From NCBI GenBank assembly GCA_947623455.1, contig OX392534.1, positions 32,796,926 through 32,860,925 of the forward strand: 64,000 nucleotides of DNA, written 5' to 3'. This document shows positions 1 through 22,162 of the stretch, piece by piece. Made by a program: the position numbers and the translations under genes. Source of the DNA: Mimachlamys varia (Eukaryota > Mollusca > Bivalvia > Pectinida > Pectinidae). Under the pieces are notes generated by a model. It was not told the origin of the DNA and searched no databases. It was given only the letters and a program-made list of their open reading frames with translations. Position 1 is the first letter of the stretch, and every line of letters begins with the position of its first letter.

Positions 1-272
1 TGAAGCGAGTTCAGTCGAACAAGAAATCATATAATATTAATTAGTTAGGCAGAGTCAGGATACCTATACAAACTGTGAATGGAGAGTTGATCTACTGTAG
101 ATATGTGATGAAGGAACCTAAATTAGCTATGGGAACAGTAAGGAAACCTATAATTGTAAGTTTAGAAGTGAACAAACTGAAACTAGTGAAGACAAGAAAC
201 ACTACTTCCGAAACCCCCCTTCTCTCCCTTTTAGTAAACCTTCTCAAAATATTGCTTGCACGGAATACTCAC
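1..272 (-). other. SMC1 intron 15, partial
   Basis: AT-rich intron sequence after the exon 15 donor. I see no exon or repeat in it. Confidence 0.8.
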
Positions 273-12959
<12,687 letters not shown>

Positions 12960-13418
12960 TCTGTAGGTTGTTTGTCTGCACACTTAAGCAATTTGGTTAT
13001 CAATGCATCTAAGATGCTGATGCAAATCGGAATTATATATTCGAAAACATATCATCAAATCATGGTCGATAATTTTAGCGCGAATAGATGTCGCTGCGAA
13101 AATGCTCTCGTCGTTTTACGCGAGATGTTACGAGATTTTGATTGATGGTATTGGTGTTGTTTGATTGGATAAAATACAAATAAATAGAAATACTGAATAA
13201 TTTTATTGTTTATTTTTCTAATGAAATATATTATATTATTTTACTTAGCAATATAATTTATTGATAGAGCATTGTTTAACTATTATTTATACAACAAAGT
13301 AATACCGCAGTTGAAATCCGGTTGACAACCGTGTAAACTTGACAACGAGCTACACCAAGCCTGAAGAGAAAGGCCCTGAAATATCTTGGAGAAAGGGCGA
13401 CAAAACAAATATTTCAGG
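12960..13418. promoter_or_regulatory. Bidirectional SMC1/RIBC2 promoter region
   Basis: 459 bp separate the divergent start codons at 12959 (minus) and 13419 (plus). It holds TTTAGCGCGAA at 13074-13084, close to the E2F consensus and fitting a cell-cycle gene such as SMC1, and two inverted CCAAT boxes (ATTGG at 13150-13154 and 13164-13168). No clear TATA box for either side. A shared promoter is inferred from the spacing; the 5' UTRs must also lie here. Confidence 0.7.
13074..13084 (+). promoter_or_regulatory. E2F-like site
   Basis: TTTAGCGCGAA; one base off TTTSGCGC-type E2F sites. It sits 115 bp upstream of the SMC1 ATG and about 335 bp from the RIBC2 ATG. Confidence 0.45.
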
Positions 13419-13535
13419 ATGTATAAGTTAGATTTACCAGTCGATTACAAGGAGGCGGCTGCAATTGAGCGCCGTAAATTGATGGAAGAACAGAGAAAAT
13501 CTCGAATATTCAACTCAAAGACTAGAACAATCGGG
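13419..13535 (+). CDS. RIBC2: RIBC2 exon 1
   Basis: 39 codons, MYKLDLPVDYKEAAAIERRK to SKTRTIG; donor GGG|GTGAGT. Confidence 0.93.
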
Positions 13536-16500
13536 GTGAGTTTTTCGTCGAGTTGTTTTCATCTCGTTCTAAACTAGACCTACCGTAAATGTTACACCTA
13601 TCACACCAGTTTAGGTTCTGTCCAAAGTATTCTTCTGAGAAAAAGACTTAATAAGACGTATGACATTACTTGAGCCCGTGTTACGTCTGGCATCGACATA
13701 TCCACACCTGACAGCTATATATCTGTCAAAATGTGTAAGTTGGGGACAGAGGCATCCTCGTCTCGATATCCAGGGGTAACGATCACATTTATACGCTCTC
13801 TACACCCTGGAATATGTCATTACAAAACTGAAGGCTCCGTGTGAGTCACCTTGTTGATGAGACAAGAAAACTGGTTCGACCCTTTGATGTACATCAAAAG
13901 AATCCCGTGGTCACATAACGGTAAAACTGACAGGCTCTAAAGTCGGTTGTGGCTCCTTTGTAATCTTCAAAGGACAGGCATGCAGTCTAGCGATTAGTCA
14001 GTTTTTTACCTTAGTGTGGCTTCAGTTTTGCCATGACAGGGGTATAGAGAGCGTAGATGATCGTAACCCCTGGATATCGAGGATGGGGAAACTCTTGGAA
14101 GGCATATGGTACTACCTAATTCATGCTACCTGGAAAAAGAGTAGTGTCGCATTTAACAATTCGCCATAGCATAGGCTTGTACTTTCCAATATTGAAAATG
14201 TCATTATACAATAACAGTGTGACAGATATTTAATCAACTTGATTTAGTATCCATTAGAATTAGTAGAGTTTTCAAAACACATTTTCAGATTCAGTATGTT
14301 ACATTGCAGAGTCGTTTGAGGTTAAAGCTTATTTGCGATGTCATAGTTCGTATGAAATTGACATTGTCATCAGTGGGAGATGTCCAGTTCGCAGATTTCA
14401 TTTTGCCTTTAAACACCCCAACAACATAACCTACAGGCTACATCTGCACTAAGCATGTTTTGAAAACTCAAATACATTATGAAATTTACAGTACAAAATG
14501 TATTGAAATGCTGATGACATTTTCAAAATTGGTGGAAATACACTGTACAATGTAAATGGGAAAATGTCAAGTGCAACATTACTTACGGCCAAGTACTGTA
14601 TGTGGCCAGCTTTAAACAGATAACTTGCAGGGTTTCCTATATATATAGGTGCTTATTTTTAATGAATTTTTACCGTAGGTGTTATGTTTTTGTTTGATTC
14701 TGACAAAAGTTGAGCATAGGTAAGAGTGGGGTTTTTTTGGTAATAATTGAATTATAATTCCCTTTTTTTTCTCAACAGATTGATACTCAAGCCATAGAGC
14801 AACAAAATTTAGATAAGAAACAGCAGGAGGAATATGAAAGAAACAGGGACAGAGCTTTTGGTAAGTGTTTGGAAAGGATGAAAATGTGATGTGAAAGTAG
14901 CATTAATGTTGTCAAACTCATCTTAGCCACTTTAGTGTATTATGTTTCAAACATTTGGAACAGATATTTTCATTTATGAAATACAGGCAATTATAGCTGG
15001 GCGGTTTATCAGACTACCGATAAACCGTGGTATAAAGGTGTGATGGTATGTACCATAATACATTAGTCCTGTACCGGTTTTTTGGGGACTTTCATTTAAC
15101 CTGTCAATGAACTATTTGTTACATAGATCAATTGGAATTCCAATATAGTTTGATTACAATTTCTATAAAAGTTTGCTAATCAACTAGGACAGACATAGCT
15201 TCACTCAAACATTGTTAGAAGGTAACACAAAGAAACTTATGACAGGCCTCTTGTTGATTGGCTTCAGAACAAAAACAGCAAGAGACCTTTTGCTAGCTCA
15301 AACATTCAATCAAGGATACTTTTTGAAGTTGTTTTGATACATAAAAAGAGGAAAACAAATTGAGTAATGCAGTTTTAGACATATTTCACACAATTTTTCT
15401 CTCATTGGAAATGTGGAATGAAAGAGATCTCCCTCATTGGAGGTTTCAGAGGTTAACACCTTTGCTGTCACTAGCCATTCATGTCTTTGATGATGATGTA
15501 GCATGCTGTCTTCATATAAAATGAAGCGTAAAATATTTGTCGGGAAAAGTCAATTTGAGGCAGCATTTATACAAAATGATGAAAATCAATTTCATATCCT
15601 TACAGTCATTTATTTAACTTCACCCTTCAAATTATTCATATATATTCTTACATTTCAGCTGCTGATGCTGTACGAAATGATAAAATTTCCATGATGTTGG
15701 AACAAAGACAAAATCAAGATGTGAGGGAATTAAATAAAGCTGTTAATGATTTCCGCTCGATGCACCAACAACCCGCGAATAGACGAGAATTTGATCTGTA
15801 CGATCCTGATTACCTAAAGAAGGACAAACCTGCCAGGGTCAGTGATGATGACCCGAGGTGTGGAATTTCTAGTCTTCAAAAGTTTGAAGGTAAAACAAAA
15901 ACATCAATCGTATATACCCTGTAGTGCATTCCTGGAAATGTTCACCACAATCATAACTCTTGCCATTTTTGTCCCTTTTAATATCAATTAAGGCAAACAT
16001 TTCAAGCCGCATAAAATTGAAGAAATTTTTAACTATCATACATAAGCCAACTCTGGGAAGCGTGTTGTTCATACATAATTGAATTAAAAATTATTTTATT
16101 AATATTGAGTGATCAAAGTGTAACTGTTTTGAGAATTTTGAAAAGATTTTTCCAATACTATATTTTGAAAAAAACATTTCAAAAAACAAAAAAAGGAATG
16201 TAGAATGGAAGAAATATGTTTGTGTTGCAAAAATAACCGGTGATGAGAAGTATAAAGAATGCCATATCATTTACCTTGTGAATCTTTAACTTTCAAAACT
16301 TTGACAAAATGATATCTGTTTTGGATTTTTAGGTCACCTGAGACAAAGTCTCAAGAGACCTATTCTAACAGCCTTTTGTCTGTCGTCATTCTTCGTGCGT
16401 CGTTTGTCCGTAAAACAATTTACATTTTCGACTTCTTCTCAAGAACCCCTGAACCAATTTGAATTAAATTTGTTAGGAACCTTCCCTAATTTTTCAGATA

Positions 16501-18449
16501 TATATTCTTAACTCCTCTATTAATTCATACCTACTTTTATAGGTGAAGACTTAAACAATAAGGCTAGAAGACAGTACCAACAAGAACAGCTGAGAGAATG
16601 GTCGACACAACAAAGCGATGAGAAGGATCAAGCCAAGAGGAACATGGATCAAGCCAACCATCTGTACGAACTCAAAATGCGAGAGCTTGACCAGAGGGCT
16701 ATGGACCTTGCTAATTCTGAGGAGGAATGTAGAAGGGCGATAAATATGGCGGTGAAAGATTACAACCAAGCCCTGGTAAGATTAGGTGCCCTAATGTTTG
16801 CTTTCCCCGACATTCTATCGCTAGCCCTCCACCTCTGGGTTGCGAGTTTGAATCACACATGGAGCAGTTGCCAGGTACTGTCGGTGGTTTTTCTCCGGGT
16901 ACTCCGGCTTTCCTCCACCTCCAAAACCTGGCACATCCTTAAATGACCCTGGCTGTTAATAGGATGTAAAACAAAAATAAACCAAAAAACTAATCCAAGC
17001 AATATTTCATGGCAGGCAGATTCACATTGCACTTTGCTATATTCCTTAAGTTTGATGTTTAATAAAAGAATTCTAAAAATTTCTAATGAGGCTGCTACAT
17101 TCAGATTCTAATTGGCTGGTTGCCTTTTTTTTGCAATTTTGCAAAGATTTACCAACGCTAGTTATTATAATCAATTAAGAACTTTAAATCTTGATTCTAG
17201 TTGATCATGAGGAAATTAATTATATTCTTTTTAATAAATCTACACTGAGGGGGTTGGAGGATACTAAAAACTCATTTTCCAATGTGATTTGAGAATCCCC
17301 CCTCCCACTGAGTTCTCAAATATGGAAAAGAACCAAAATGACTATTTTGTTCTCCTTCTTGTCTTCTTGCCTGTGTTTAGTTTTCTAATGCAGAGGAATA
17401 AGAACTTTTAAATGAAATTTTATTTTTTCTTTAACAGGACCGTGAACGATCGGAGAAAGAGAGATTACAGAAACAACAGGAGCATGATGACAACATGACA
17501 GAGATCGCCAACCACATCTTCGGGGACGTCCTGACGGAGAATCCCTCCGTGGCCCAGAGTGCGTTCGGACCTCATCGTGTTATCACCGACAGGTGGAAGG
17601 GCATGAGCCCTGAACAATTAGAACATATTCGCAAACTCCAGGAACTCCAGAGGGCGGAGAAAAACGTATGTTACTGTTTTAATGAGTTAACAGTGCTGTA
17701 AAATGGCCCCAAGATCATAAAATAATGTTAACTTTAAAAATATTGTAAGGTTTGACTTGGTGGCCAATAACAAATAACAAACATGAAAAATGAAAAGTTT
17801 TTGTTTTCAAATTGTTTCATTTTGATAGGTTTCATTAGGGTTTTAATGAACATTCTGAAAAACCAATCAGAAAATTAAAACCAATTTAATTTCCTACAAG
17901 TATAAATGAAGACAACCTATAGATGCTTTTTTTTTTCATTTTTGACATTTCAAGAAATCATTTTTAATTGCTTTTATAATATATTTTCAGTATTTCCAGT
18001 TGATGAAAAAGTCTGAGTTATATGCCTCAAAAGAAAAACTTGTTGAGTAAACAAAACAAAAATTCAGGCTTTTCTTAATTTCAAGCAAAATATTGGTTAC
18101 ATAAATGTTCAATTAAGTATATTTTTGGTTTTAATATGAAATGTCTTACATATGCACTGTGAGACCTTTATTTTGAAGGTGTATATTTTATTTGTTACAG
18201 AGACACGACCAGGAGGAAGAATTAAGGAACAAGGAGTGGGAGAGACAACAAATGGCCAACGCTCGTGCTGCCATGCTTCTGGAACGTGAAATGGATCGCA
18301 AGAGGCGCGAACTTGACCGTAACCAAGCTGATGAGAACCGACGACTTGCTGGCGAGCAGACGTCACACAAAGATTTCCTAAACAAGGAGGTTTACACCAA
18401 CCCTCCCACGGCAGCTTACTTTACACAGTTCAACACGACCACTCGATAG
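13419..18449 (+). CDS. RIBC2: RIB43A-like with coiled-coils protein (RIBC2), complete, 379 aa in six exons
   Basis: Ciliary doublet-microtubule inner protein; RIB43A-family proteins are long filaments inside the A-tubule of axonemes. Exons 13419-13535, 14779-14860, 15659-15889, 16543-16775, 17438-17665, 18201-18449. All junctions are GT-AG, frame is kept, and the sum is 1,140 nt including TAG; 379 aa against about 380 for human RIBC2. The N-terminus MYKLDLPVDYKEAAAIERR, then EEQRKSRIFN, is the family signature. The middle is almost entirely charged alpha-helix, and the end reads NKEVYTNPPTAAYFTQFNTT, the conserved C-terminal tail. The ATG at 13419 is chosen because upstream in-frame sequence lacks an ATG and conservation begins there. 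It diverges from SMC1. Confidence 0.95.
13750..14088. mobile_element. ~340-bp MITE with ~90-bp inverted ends in RIBC2 intron 1
   Basis: The left arm (TCGATATCCAGGGGTAACGA, then TACGCTCTCTAYACCC near 13770-13810) is repeated inverted at 14035-14085, and the likeness continues inward through AAAACTGAAG. No ORF. The target duplication could not be fixed and the superfamily is unknown to me. The rest of this 1,243-bp intron (13536-14778) shows nothing else. Confidence 0.75.
14779..14860 (+). CDS. RIBC2: RIBC2 exon 2
   Basis: IDTQAIEQQNLDKKQQEEYE to RDRAF; acceptor TCAACAG, donor G|GTAAGT. Confidence 0.93.
14861..15658 (+). other. RIBC2 intron 2
   Basis: 798 bp, AT-rich. A short self-similar stretch with TACCGATAAACCGTGGTAT near 15013 is the only notable word; I see no exon. 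Confidence 0.7.
15659..15889 (+). CDS. RIBC2: RIBC2 exon 3
   Basis: Encodes ADAVRNDKISMMLEQRQNQD and later FDLYDPDYLKKDKPARVSDD; acceptor TTTCAG, donor G|GTAAAA. Confidence 0.93.
16332..16500. repeat. Bivalve-type GGTCACCTGAGAC repeat in RIBC2 intron 3
   Basis: Begins AGGTCACCTGAGACAAAGTC and continues through GTCGTTTGTCCGTAAAACAA and TTCGACTTCTTCTCAAGAAC. I recognise this opening from a repeat common in bivalve genomes; it is cut short here. The rest of the 653-bp intron (15890-16542) is AT-rich with nothing else. Confidence 0.65.
16543..16775 (+). CDS. RIBC2: RIBC2 exon 4
   Basis: GEDLNNKARRQYQQEQLREW to KDYNQAL; acceptor TTATAG, donor CTG|GTAAGA. A SINE begins at this donor. Confidence 0.93.
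16772..16982 (+). repeat. tRNA-derived SINE abutting the exon 4 donor of RIBC2
   Basis: Plus-strand copy of the SINE at 9425-9606. Its A-box-like stretch TGGTAAGATTAGGTG overlaps the exon 4 splice donor, the B-box-like part is GTTGCGAGTTTGAATC, and the core is GGTGGTTTTTCTCCGGGTAC, then CTTTCCTCCACCTCCAAAACC. The tail is AAAACAAAAATAAACC. The rest of the 662-bp intron (to 17437) shows nothing else. Confidence 0.75.
17438..17665 (+). CDS. RIBC2: RIBC2 exon 5
   Basis: DRERSEKERLQKQQEHDDNM, then NPSVAQSAFGPHRVITDRWK, a conserved RIB43A block. Acceptor TTAACAG, donor AAC|GTATGT. Confidence 0.94.
17666..18200 (+). other. RIBC2 intron 5
   Basis: 535 bp, AT-rich; nothing recognisable inside. Confidence 0.75.
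18201..18449 (+). CDS. RIBC2: RIBC2 exon 6 (last, stop TAG)
   Basis: RHDQEEELRNKEWERQQMAN to FTQFNTTTR*; acceptor GTTACAG. The stop is at 18447-18449. Confidence 0.94.
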   Translation, partial: RHDQEEELRNKEWERQQMANARAAMLLEREMDRKRRELDRNQADENRRLAGEQTSHKDFLNKEVYTNPPTAAYFTQFNTTTR

Positions 18450-19500
18450 GAGGGACAACATGTGCTGGAGAGGGGGGGTGGGGGCGCTTAGGGGTCTTGG
18501 ATTGGGGGGTCAAATATCATAAGTAAAGGGGGAGGGGGATTACGGTAGGTTACAGAGGGTGCCATTATGTTTAAGGATTTTGGTATACCTTTAATTTAAA
18601 TGGAGACGTAATAATATCATTAAGATTGATAAGATTAATATATAGGGTGGGGGTGGTGGTGGGGGGGGGGGGGGGAGGGGCTGGAGTGGGGGGGGGGGGG
18701 GGTAGGGCAAGAGAGGGTCTCAATTTTAAAGGAAGAATCAATATTGATAAGAACAAATCCTCACTTTTGAGCATGCATCTGTACTTAAATGTAATACGGG
18801 AGAGGGATGGGGATTTTGAGTGAAGGTGATGGTGGTAAAGAACAACTGAATTATAGAACCAATCATTAGTATAAAAGCTACATATAGTGTCTGAAATTAA
18901 ATTGGGGTGGGGTGGGGTTGGGTTGGGATCGAGCAGAGATTGGGAGGTGTATGGGGCCAGAGGGACATATGTGAAGAAAAATAATATAATAGCCATATCA
19001 ATTATGGATGAATCATTGTTGCCAAGTCCTCACTATCAAGTCAGTAATTGTATGAACTGACTGTGATGTAGCACAAACTCAATGTCAACCTCGTTTTCAC
19101 TCGGCAGATCAACTTATCTTCTAAGTTTTGAGTATTTTGTACACAAACCCAAAATTTACTTTCAAAAGTAAATTGGTGTTATCAGTGTCTCTCAAAAGGA
19201 AGAAATTATCAAAACAACAAAGAGTTACAACAGTTTCTTTTCATATACTCTTACGAACTTATGTCAGAAAGAAATTGGCATTCTATAATATCAGTATAAT
19301 TGTGTGAGGGATCAGTATTGAACGATTTGAAATGTTCACTTCGGCCAATGAAATCGACTGTTTCCCTATTTTCCATGGTGAGAATGGAGAGAGCCTGTTT
19401 GTCACTATTTCCGTAAAGAATTCTTTTCATTTGTAAATAATGTATCTAACTTTTATTTAAAGTCTGTGATATATATATGTATAGAAACTTAATGAATAAA
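18450..19500 (+). other. RIBC2 3' untranslated and downstream region, G-rich
   Basis: G-rich and imperfectly repetitive, with two runs of 15 G (18661-18675, 18688-18702) in GGTGG-type sequence. The first AATAAA on the plus strand that I could find is at 19495-19500, which would give a 3' UTR of about 1 kb. No ORF of interest; the reading frames here are low-complexity. Confidence 0.5.
19495..19500 (+). terminator. RIBC2: Candidate RIBC2 polyadenylation signal AATAAA
   Basis: AATAAA in an A-rich context about 1,050 bp after the stop codon. Transcript ends are not visible, so this is a candidate only. Confidence 0.4.
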
Positions 19501-19660
19501 AAACGTGAAATATTAAAAAAATATGTCTCTTTTTTTTTTTGATAAATCTAAATTCTGTCTTGTGAAATATTGTATCAATATTGCTGAAATATAATTTAAT
19601 CTTTACTAGCAATGAGTGAAACTTTCCTAAGGCTAAACTGACCACTAAAGTGCTATCCTT

Positions 19661-20060
19661 TTCATTGCTACAGTGAAACCTGTCTAAACTGACCACATGA
19701 ACCAATATTTCTACAACAATAGTGAAATATCTTCAAACTGACCACCACATGGCCAAATATTTCTGTCACTACAAGAAAACCTGTCTAAATTGACCACATA
19801 ACCAATATTTCTACAACAATAGTGAAATATCTTCAAACTGACCACCACATGGCCAAATATTTCTGTCACTACAAGAAAACCTGTCTAAATTGACCACATG
19901 ACCAATATTTCTACAACAATAGTGAAATATCTTCAAACTGACCACCACATGGCCAAATATTTCTGTCACTACAAGAAAACCTGTCTAAATTGACCACATA
20001 ACCAATATCTCTACAACAATAGTGAAATATCTTTAAACAAACCATCACATGGCTGAATAT
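19661..20060. repeat. 100-bp tandem array, about four units
   Basis: TTCTGTCACTACAAGAAAAC recurs at 19761, 19861 and 19961, exactly 100 bp apart, with partial units either side. Each unit contains CCTGTCTAAATTGACCACAT, a degenerate copy of the pogo-like terminus at 19671. Confidence 0.9.
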
Positions 20061-20199
20061 TTCTGTACCAAAGAAGTTCTCTGTAACATGGGTTTTTTCA
20101 TTATAAAAGTTTCTCCACAGTTGGTCAATTATTGTATGAAAGTTTGTGCATCATCAGTTAATTGTCCAGCACCTATAGTCTGTCATAAAGGCTTACTCA

Positions 20200-21050
20200 G
20201 TTTGAATTTGTTTAAAGTTTGTCTTAAAAGCTTTACTCAACTTGAGTTTTCAGTTTGTAAAGTTTGTGTAAACGGCTTTACTCACCTTGAGTTTCTTCTT
20301 TGTAAAGTTTGGGTAAAAGGCTTTACTCAACTTGAGTTTCTTCTCAGTAACGTTTGTGTAAAAGGCTTTACTCAACTTGAGTTTCTTCTTTGTAAAGTTT
20401 GCGTAAAAGGCCTTACTCAGCTTGAGTTTCTTCTCTGTGAATTTTTTGTAAACAGTTTTACTCAACTTGAGTTTCTTTTCAGTAACGTTTGCGTAAAAGG
20501 CTTTATTCAACTTGAGTTACTTTTCTGTAACATTTGTGTAAAAGGCTTTACTCAACTTGAGTTTCTTCGCTGCAAAGTTTGTGTAAAAAGCTTTACTCAA
20601 CTTGAGTTTCTACTCTGTCAAGATTTTGTTAAAAGTTTTACTCAACTTCAGTTTCTTTTCTGTTAAGTTTGTGTAAAAGGCTTTACTCAACTTGAATTTC
20701 TTTTGTGAAGTTTGTGTCAAATGCTTAACTCATCTTGAGTTTCGTCTCCGTAAAGTTTGTTTAAAAGGCTTCACTAAACTTGAGTTTCTTTTCTGCAAAG
20801 TTTGTGTAAAACTCAACTTGAGTTTCTTCTCTGTAAAGTTTGTTTTAAAGGCTTCACTAAACTTGAGTTTCTTCCCTGCAAAGTTTGTGTAAAACTCAAC
20901 TTGAGTTTCTTCTCAGTAAAGTTTGTATAAAAGGCTTTACTAAACTTGGGTTTCTTCTCAGTGAAGTTTGTGCAAAAGGCTTTACCCAACTTGAGTTTCT
21001 TCTCAGTGAAGTTTGTGTAAATGACTTTACTAAACTTAATTCCCCATTTT
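20200..21050. repeat. 45-bp minisatellite, roughly 18 units, long open frames on both strands
   Basis: ACTCAACTTGAGTTTCTTCT recurs every 45 bp (for example 20286, 20331 and 20376 for the CTTGAGTTTC part). Because 45 is a multiple of three, one plus frame stays open for 205 codons (20049-20666) with repeat CKVCVKGFTQLEFLL, and a minus frame (20250-20510) with repeat KLKLSKAFYTNVTEK. Shorter units at 20800-20900 shift the frame. No start context, splice sites or domain supports coding. Confidence 0.88.
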
Positions 21051-21639
21051 ATTCTATTAATGTTGTAAAGCAGTTACTTCACCTCAATCAACAATCTTAG
21101 TCATAAACAAAACGAAAACAATATCTTCGTCTAAAGAGGTAAATCCATGTTTATTTATTTTGATGTCATGTCTCACGTGTATATACATAACATGAAAGTT
21201 AAAGATAAGACTGCATATTCATCCACAAAGGCACAAAGCATTATTTGCATACAAAGAGACAAAGAATGAATGTTAACTTAAATATCACGCGTGTCTAAAA
21301 CCTACCGATTGCTGCCCTGCAAAATCAATCTGCAAAACCAATAAATGAATCACAGACGCTGAACTAATATCACAATGTTCATATCTATCTACGACAACTG
21401 TCTATCGGGTCACCTGTCCGTAACGACCCTCTAAACGGATAAATAATAGTATTATCTATCACCTGTCTTTAACGACCCAAGACTTTTCTTCTATTTTTTA
21501 TAATCACAATAATCTGTTTTGTCTAATAGAGGGGCTCAACTCACTGTATGGTCTGATTATCAAATTATACTGTTATTTCTGACAAGGGGTTGCTATAGAG
21601 AGGTTTATTTGTACTTTCTATAATTAATGAATTAAGTAA

Positions 21640-21960
21640 ACCTGTTGTGTTTGATAGAGGGTCAATATAAAGGGGTTTTACTGTATTATCTAACATCATA
21701 TCATACTGCCCTTTTCTGACAGGGTCATTATAAAGGGGTTTTACTGTATTGTCTATCATCACATCATACTGTACTTTTCTGACAGGGTCAATATAAAGGG
21801 GTTTTACTGTATTATCTAACATCATATCATACTGCCCTTTTCTGACAGGGTCATTATAAAGGGGTTTTACTGTATTGTCTATTATCGTTTCATATTGTAC
21901 TCTATTGTCTAAAATCATATCATATTATATTGTCCTTTTCTGACAGGGTCGTTATAAAGG
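21640..21960. repeat. 63-bp tandem array, about five units
   Basis: GACAGGGTCAWTATAAAGGG recurs at 21718, 21781 and 21844 (63 bp apart), with degenerate units outside to about 21400 and 22150. The reverse reads TACAGTAAAACCCCTTTATA, again like a pogo-type terminus. A minus-strand frame is open for 117 codons (21565-21918) only because 63 is divisible by three. Confidence 0.85.
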
Positions 21961-22162
21961 GGTTTTATTCTATTTACTAACCTCACATTATACTGTCTTA
22001 TCCTGACTGAGGGTCGTTATAGAGAAGTCCACTTCAATTTTCTATAATGACATTATTGTCAAACCTGTTGTGTGACAGAGGGTTGCTATTGAAGAGTCCC
22101 ATTAAAATCACATTTATACTGTCATTTCTGACAGGGAGTCACTATAGGGAGGTTCAACTGTA

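Larger units (their letters stand above)
19671..22160. mobile_element. Possible 2.5-kb pogo-like TA-flanked element filled with tandem arrays
   Basis: The left end CAGTGAAACCTGTCTAAACT follows TA at 19669-19670; the right end, read inverted, is CAGTTGAACCTCCCTATAGT and is followed by TA at 22161-22162. Both look like pogo/Tigger-style termini. Inside are the 100-, 45- and 63-bp arrays. No transposase. The ends are similar rather than identical, so this could also be two separate elements with arrays grown between them. Confidence 0.4.

Noticed and set aside
13321..13365. RFX X-box in the SMC1/RIBC2 promoter (GGTTGACAACC and similar)
   Set aside because: The sequence is near-palindromic, but half-site spacing and bases do not fit the X-box consensus on either strand.
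18571..18996. Proline-rich 141-codon minus-strand ORF
   Set aside because: The proline run is the translation of poly-G tracts on the plus strand, in RIBC2 3' sequence.
21565..21918. 117-codon minus-strand repeat protein
   Set aside because: Open only because the 63-bp unit is a multiple of three; it ends where the array ends.
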